A DNA stretch of 33,678 nt from Dechloromonas sp. (GTDB taxonomy: Bacteria; Pseudomonadota; Gammaproteobacteria; Burkholderiales; Rhodocyclaceae). Position numbers and translations under genes: made by a program. The stretch lies in contig JAQTXC010000030.1 of NCBI GenBank assembly GCA_028689015.1, forward strand, positions 1 through 33,678, written 5' to 3'. Under the pieces are notes generated by a model. It was not told where the DNA came from. It made no database searches and saw only the letters and a list, made by a program, of their open reading frames with translations. This document shows, piece by piece, positions 30,424 through 33,678 of the stretch (its first letter is position 1; each line of letters opens with the position of its first letter).

Positions 30424-30451
30424 TTGTTAAACAATTCTAACAGATTGTCAA
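30424..30451 (-). promoter_or_regulatory. Promoter-operator with nested palindromes
   Basis: TTGACA on the minus strand (30451-30446), followed at 16-17 bp by a weak -10 (TAACAA or AACAAT). Two inverted repeats overlap it: TTGTT-A-AACAA (30424-30434) and ACAAT-N8-ATTGT (30431-30448). Palindromes covering a promoter indicate repressor control, possibly by the small ribbon-helix-helix-like protein encoded next. The region between 30397 and 30453 is AT-rich. Confidence 0.5.
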
Positions 30452-30452
30452 C

Positions 30453-30788
30453 TCATCTTTTTATTTGGCCTAATAACTTACGTCTTCTTTCTAAAAATTC
30501 CGGGTTCTCCGGATCATTATTCCATCCAACAAACTCTTTCGGACTTTTTTCAAGCGCTCGCTTCACGCGGTTAAAATTTTCTTCGTACTGATATTTTGCG
30601 CTATAAGTTAAAAAGGGCTGTTTACCGTCATTTTCGGCCTCAGCCAATTTCATCAGCGCCATACGATCAAACGTCATAAGCGCATCCATTGCGCATATTG
30701 CATAGCGTAATTCTTCGTAGTCCGGCTTCTCGCCGTTTCGAACCATCTCAATAATATCGCCTAGGTTTTTCATGATAGTTGTTGCCAT
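30453..30788 (-). CDS. Hypothetical helical protein
   Basis: 111 residues from ATG 30788, preceded by GAAGAGA. Predicted all-helical: TIMKNLGDIIEMVRNGE, YEELRYAICAMDALMTFDRMALMKLAEAEN, NFNRVKRALEKSPKEFVGW and a basic end ERRRKLLGQIKR. It ends two bases from the promoter-operator region. No family recognised. A TTG-initiated extension to 30803 is less likely. Confidence 0.65.
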   Translation of the reverse strand: MATTIMKNLGDIIEMVRNGEKPDYEELRYAICAMDALMTFDRMALMKLAEAENDGKQPFLTYSAKYQYEENFNRVKRALEKSPKEFVGWNNDPENPEFLERRRKLLGQIKR

Positions 30789-30848
30789 TATGTTTCTCTT
30801 CAATGTCTGAATAACTCCCGCGACGAAGCGCGGAAGCTTATTGGTTTG

Positions 30849-31079
30849 TCAAACACAAATACGCCGAATTTGTCTTTCTGATAAGCCATGTTGCTTGGCT
30901 AACTCGGCATAACTTGCACCACGCCTGAATTCTTCGCGAATCTCTCTATTACGCGAGGTGCGCATGCATTTGGGCAAATCAACCCGCTGCCCACCGAATT
31001 GAAATAGCCAGCGGCTGATTCCTTCGTCTATGGTTTTTGCGTTTTTTAGTTCGTGTTGTAGCGAGTCGATGATGTTCAT
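30849..31079 (-). CDS. Mor-like helix-turn-helix transcription factor
   Basis: 76 residues from the ATG at 31079, whose ATGA overlaps the terminase stop. N-terminal helices (IIDSLQHELKNAKTIDEGI, a short linker FGGQRVDLPK), then C-terminal HTH NREIREEFRRGASYAELAKQHGLSERQIRRI. This is the layout of Mu Mor/C-type activators (dimerisation domain, linker strand, HTH). In Mu these activate middle or late transcription, so a role in late-gene timing is plausible. A longer start at 31091 lies inside the terminase frame. Confidence 0.75.
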   Translation of the reverse strand: MNIIDSLQHELKNAKTIDEGISRWLFQFGGQRVDLPKCMRTSRNREIREEFRRGASYAELAKQHGLSERQIRRICV

Positions 31080-33112
31080 ACGGGTATGCATTCTTCGTGT
31101 GATGGGTTGTGTTTTGCTCTAGCCTCGATGAGCTTGTTTTTTGCAGATGTGGGCGGCATGTCGCTTATGGGTTCAAAAGTAAACAGGTCGTTCTGTGCCG
31201 GTTGGACGATGCTTTCTATGCGATCCCATTCGGCCTGTGTTTTACGGTGCAGTGCGTTTTTGTGGCCGCAGAACAATGACATGATGGTGCAGTCTAAAAC
31301 CTCGTTGCGGAGTCCTGCACGCTTCAATACCCAAGCGCTGACCGCGCCTTTGTTGGTCTGTTTGACGACGCGAACCTCGTTAGTGATCTGTTCGAAGAAC
31401 GCGTCCGGCAGGTGCTTAGACATGTGGACGTATCCAGGACCAGGCGAGGCGACTTTGAGCCGGCTGTCAAATAGGTCTTTAGCGGTGTCGGTGCCGACGA
31501 TATAGAGTTTGACGCCGTGCTTGATGACTCTGTCGAAGTTGTTGATGTCCATGAGCTTGCCGCGTCCAGAGATAGGCAGATTGGCAGTGCTGCCGCCTTT
31601 CGTTGCGTAGACTTTCGGCGGTCTGGACGCGTACTGACTCCAGCCGGATGTTGACCGACGCGCTCGAACATAGTTGTATGCCTGTGTCGTCCAATGCCCG
31701 CCGGTATCGATCCCGACAGACTCCAAAGTAACAACCGTTCCGCAAGCGTGCGGGTATGCGTGCAGTAGATAGCCGTCAAGTTTGTTCCATTCTTCTTCGA
31801 TTGCCGGGTTAGCAGGGATGACCTGGTAATCGATCGTCCACATCTCCTCACCACGTCCGAATGCCCACACGACAAGCTCGAACCGGTCTTTCTGCACGTC
31901 GACGCCGGCTTTCAGTATCAACCCGCCACGCGGGACGATTTTGAGTGGGTAATCTTCGGCCCGTGACTTCAGGTCGCTGGCTTCGGTCTTGTCGACATCA
32001 TCTTCGTAGACATCCCCGCGAGTAGTGTTGATCCAGGCCTTCAGGTCTGATCGGTCGCCATGCCTGGATTTCTTAACGGCGTCCAGATATTCCTTGACGA
32101 TTTTTTCCCAGCTTGTCTGTGGGCTGTAGATGGTCCATAGATTGTCGAACGCTATGTGCTTCTTCGGCCTGATCGGTTCGCCATTGCTGTTTTTCCATTG
32201 GCCCGTCTCGTGGTCGTAGTAGTTCCCGTCACGGTCCGTCCAACGCCCAGATCGCCAAACTTTTAGGTAATCGGACTGGGTAAACAGGGTCGCGCAATGT
32301 TTGCAGGCATAGGCCGCCGTCGATGGATCTCGGTTAACCCACTTTAGGCCGTGCTTGGTATCTTTACCGCCGAACTCCAAATGCTGCCGGTCGCCGCAGT
32401 GTGGACAGGGTATTTCGTAATAGAGCACGGCTTCGGCTTCTTGGACGGCCGCATCGATTTCACACAAATATTTGCTCTTCGGGGTGGACCCCTCGATCAG
32501 CTTCGGAAATGTGGCGCCTTCGGTACGCTTCTTCGCCAGTTTGCGAGGGCTACCTTCTTGGTCGATGTCTTTGTCGAAGGCCGATATTTCATCGAGGATG
32601 GCGACATCAACGGAAATACGGCGGTAGTTGCGCGCTGACGATCCGCCTTTGATGTAGGCAACACAACCTAAGAACTTCTTGTAACTGTTGGTGTTGTGTT
32701 GATGCTTCTTCTCAAGATGTGGGAATATGGCTTTGATGGGTTCGACATCGCGCAGCATCGGATTGTATTCCGTCTCGACAAACTCTTGCGCGTCAGAGTC
32801 GGTCGGCTGCCAAACTGCTTGATTACGACGACGATAGACCGTAAAGAACGCCATAGCTGCCATGAGCATTTTGGTGTATCCGGTCCGCGCGGATTTTTTG
32901 ACGCTGACGATTTCAATATCATCGTTCCCGAATGCATCGAGGATGCCGATTTGGTAAGGATAGGCTTTCCATACGCCTTCGGAATAGCTGGATTCGGCGG
33001 ACAGATAAAAATATTCTGCTGCCCACTCTGACAACCGCATGGGCGGCAATGCGGTCAATACAGACAGTCCTTTGCCGATCGCTCTATTCGCTCTATTCTT
33101 CCAGGTCTTCAT
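31076..33112 (-). CDS. Terminase large subunit, lambda gpA family
   Basis: 678 residues from ATG 33112 (AAGGA upstream). ATPase Walker A-like SVKKSARTGYTK (residues 70-81), Walker B VAILDE (170-175), zinc finger C236-C239 and C270-C273 (CPHCG, CKHC), then a nuclease domain with LILKAGVDVQKDRFEL (about 400) and a late segment ending near PAWVLKRA-type AWVLKRAGLRNEVLDC. It packages DNA and cuts it, probably at cos. It overlaps the small subunit by 20 bp and the HTH gene by four. Lambda gpA is 641 residues, similar. Confidence 0.93.
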   Translation of the reverse strand: MKTWKNRANRAIGKGLSVLTALPPMRLSEWAAEYFYLSAESSYSEGVWKAYPYQIGILDAFGNDDIEIVSVKKSARTGYTKMLMAAMAFFTVYRRRNQAVWQPTDSDAQEFVETEYNPMLRDVEPIKAIFPHLEKKHQHNTNSYKKFLGCVAYIKGGSSARNYRRISVDVAILDEISAFDKDIDQEGSPRKLAKKRTEGATFPKLIEGSTPKSKYLCEIDAAVQEAEAVLYYEIPCPHCGDRQHLEFGGKDTKHGLKWVNRDPSTAAYACKHCATLFTQSDYLKVWRSGRWTDRDGNYYDHETGQWKNSNGEPIRPKKHIAFDNLWTIYSPQTSWEKIVKEYLDAVKKSRHGDRSDLKAWINTTRGDVYEDDVDKTEASDLKSRAEDYPLKIVPRGGLILKAGVDVQKDRFELVVWAFGRGEEMWTIDYQVIPANPAIEEEWNKLDGYLLHAYPHACGTVVTLESVGIDTGGHWTTQAYNYVRARRSTSGWSQYASRPPKVYATKGGSTANLPISGRGKLMDINNFDRVIKHGVKLYIVGTDTAKDLFDSRLKVASPGPGYVHMSKHLPDAFFEQITNEVRVVKQTNKGAVSAWVLKRAGLRNEVLDCTIMSLFCGHKNALHRKTQAEWDRIESIVQPAQNDLFTFEPISDMPPTSAKNKLIEARAKHNPSHEECIPV

Positions 33113-33620
33113 CAGTTCCTTCGTTAATATCTCCAAACCAATCGATCCGCATGCCGGCGATATCATTGCGCACTTGGGCAATCACTCCGGTCACAAGGTC
33201 GAGTTCGTCGGCGCCCAAATGATCAGACGCAACTTTCAACTTGGCCGGTATAGTATCGAGCTGACTAGCTACCCTAGCCATGCAATCGGATAGGCCTTGT
33301 TCCAGCGCTTCAATTGGCCCGAACTCCCGGCGTGAAATTGCGTTCTGCATCGCGATCCGGTCGGCCTGTTCTTTCTTGACCCGAGCGCTTTCATCAACAA
33401 GATTCAGATCCCCACTACCAGACCGCCCAGCAGCCTGTTCCCGCAAATGACCGCAATAGCGCTTTAGCCATTCGCGCAAAGGCTGCCCTTGCATGATGAC
33501 GCCGCGCCTTGCCATATCGCTAACCGCTTGTTCGGTAACGCCAACCAAAGAAGCAAAGTCGCGTTGGGTTATGACCTTAGTAAGATCATAAACTGTTTTA
33601 ATATCAACAACATTACTCAA
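33093..33620 (-). CDS. Terminase small subunit, Nu1-like
   Basis: 175 residues. Winged-helix-type N-terminus: VITQRDFASLVGVTEQAVSDMARRGVI (about 17-43), then QPLREWLKRYCGHLREQA, and a C-terminal helical dimerisation domain. It recognises the packaging site. The start is TTG (33620-33618), preceded by AAGGGGG at five bases; the next in-frame ATG would delete part of the HTH. Located at the beginning of the late operon as in lambda. Confidence 0.85.
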   Translation of the reverse strand: MSNVVDIKTVYDLTKVITQRDFASLVGVTEQAVSDMARRGVIMQGQPLREWLKRYCGHLREQAAGRSGSGDLNLVDESARVKKEQADRIAMQNAISRREFGPIEALEQGLSDCMARVASQLDTIPAKLKVASDHLGADELDLVTGVIAQVRNDIAGMRIDWFGDINEGTDEDLEE

Positions 33621-33678
33621 CTAAACCCCCTTAGAGTGGACCAGAAATTAGCGAGAAATCGAGCGAATTTATACCAGA

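Noticed and set aside
30824-30852. TTGACA box and a CCGCG/CGCGG hairpin upstream of 30788 as a promoter and terminator
   Set aside because: No -10 box at a usual distance and no T-run after the hairpin.
33621-33678. cos site upstream of the small terminase gene
   Set aside because: A cos site is expected near here, but only 58 bp are in the window and I see no recognisable cohesive-end or symmetric nicking sequence.
1-33678. CRISPR array or toxin-antitoxin pair
   Set aside because: No regularly spaced 20-40-bp repeats were found, and the small RHH-like gene has no convincing toxin partner.

Overview
The window is almost entirely one temperate, lambda-like siphophage genome. Essentially every gene lies on the minus strand, so biologically it reads from right (33.6 kb) to left (0.3 kb). 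Lambda-type small and large terminase, gpW, portal, S49 protease with nested scaffold, gpD-like decoration protein, E-type capsid protein, FII/Z/U-like connector and tail-completion proteins, tail tube protein, frameshifted G/GT chaperone and TP901-type tape measure all point to this group. The att sequence copies the 3' half of a bacterial tRNA-Lys and the promoters are good sigma-70 matches. I infer a gammaproteobacterial host; the genus cannot be fixed from sequence alone.

Layout, left to right. 1-315: the 3' end of a probable integrase gene (+), then a compact attP-like region with a tRNA-Lys 3' half flanked on both sides by paired TTTACCCA repeats. 309-5397: distal tail and fibre genes. 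5399-11827: tape measure, small chaperone-region genes, G/GT with a -1 slippery site, tail tube, terminator and connector proteins. 11820-15897: an unusual block of fibre-like, collagen-like and beta-helix-like proteins plus a holin-like protein, lying between the capsid gene and the connector genes. 15944-20786: capsid, decoration protein, protease/scaffold, portal and gpW. 20787-21083: a non-coding, highly structured stretch with hairpins and two NGCTN pentamer arrays. 21084-30788: about 10 kb of non-structural genes. 30849-33620: a Mor-like HTH protein and the terminase pair.

The non-structural block splits lambda's normally adjacent A and W genes. It contains: (i) a locus with the architecture of a C4 (P1) / CI RNA (P4) antisense immunity system, consisting of promoter, ~57-nt RNA, terminator and a downstream leader with three segments complementary to the RNA, controlling a two-gene operon of unknown function; (ii) a co-oriented GNAT acetyltransferase, IbrA-like PP-loop protein and IbrB-like ParB-fold protein downstream of a perfect TTGACA-16-TATAAT promoter; (iii) an SNF2-type helicase beside a second PP-loop (PAPS-reductase-like) protein; and (iv) a small gene next to an imperfect palindrome resembling an integron attC site.

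The structural genes are tightly packed with many ATGA and TAATG overlaps, which implies translational coupling. No endolysin, CI/Cro-type repressor or replication-initiation gene is recognisable; these presumably lie outside the window. The integrase end, att site and tail genes meet in the order expected for a free or circular phage genome rather than at a simple host-prophage junction.
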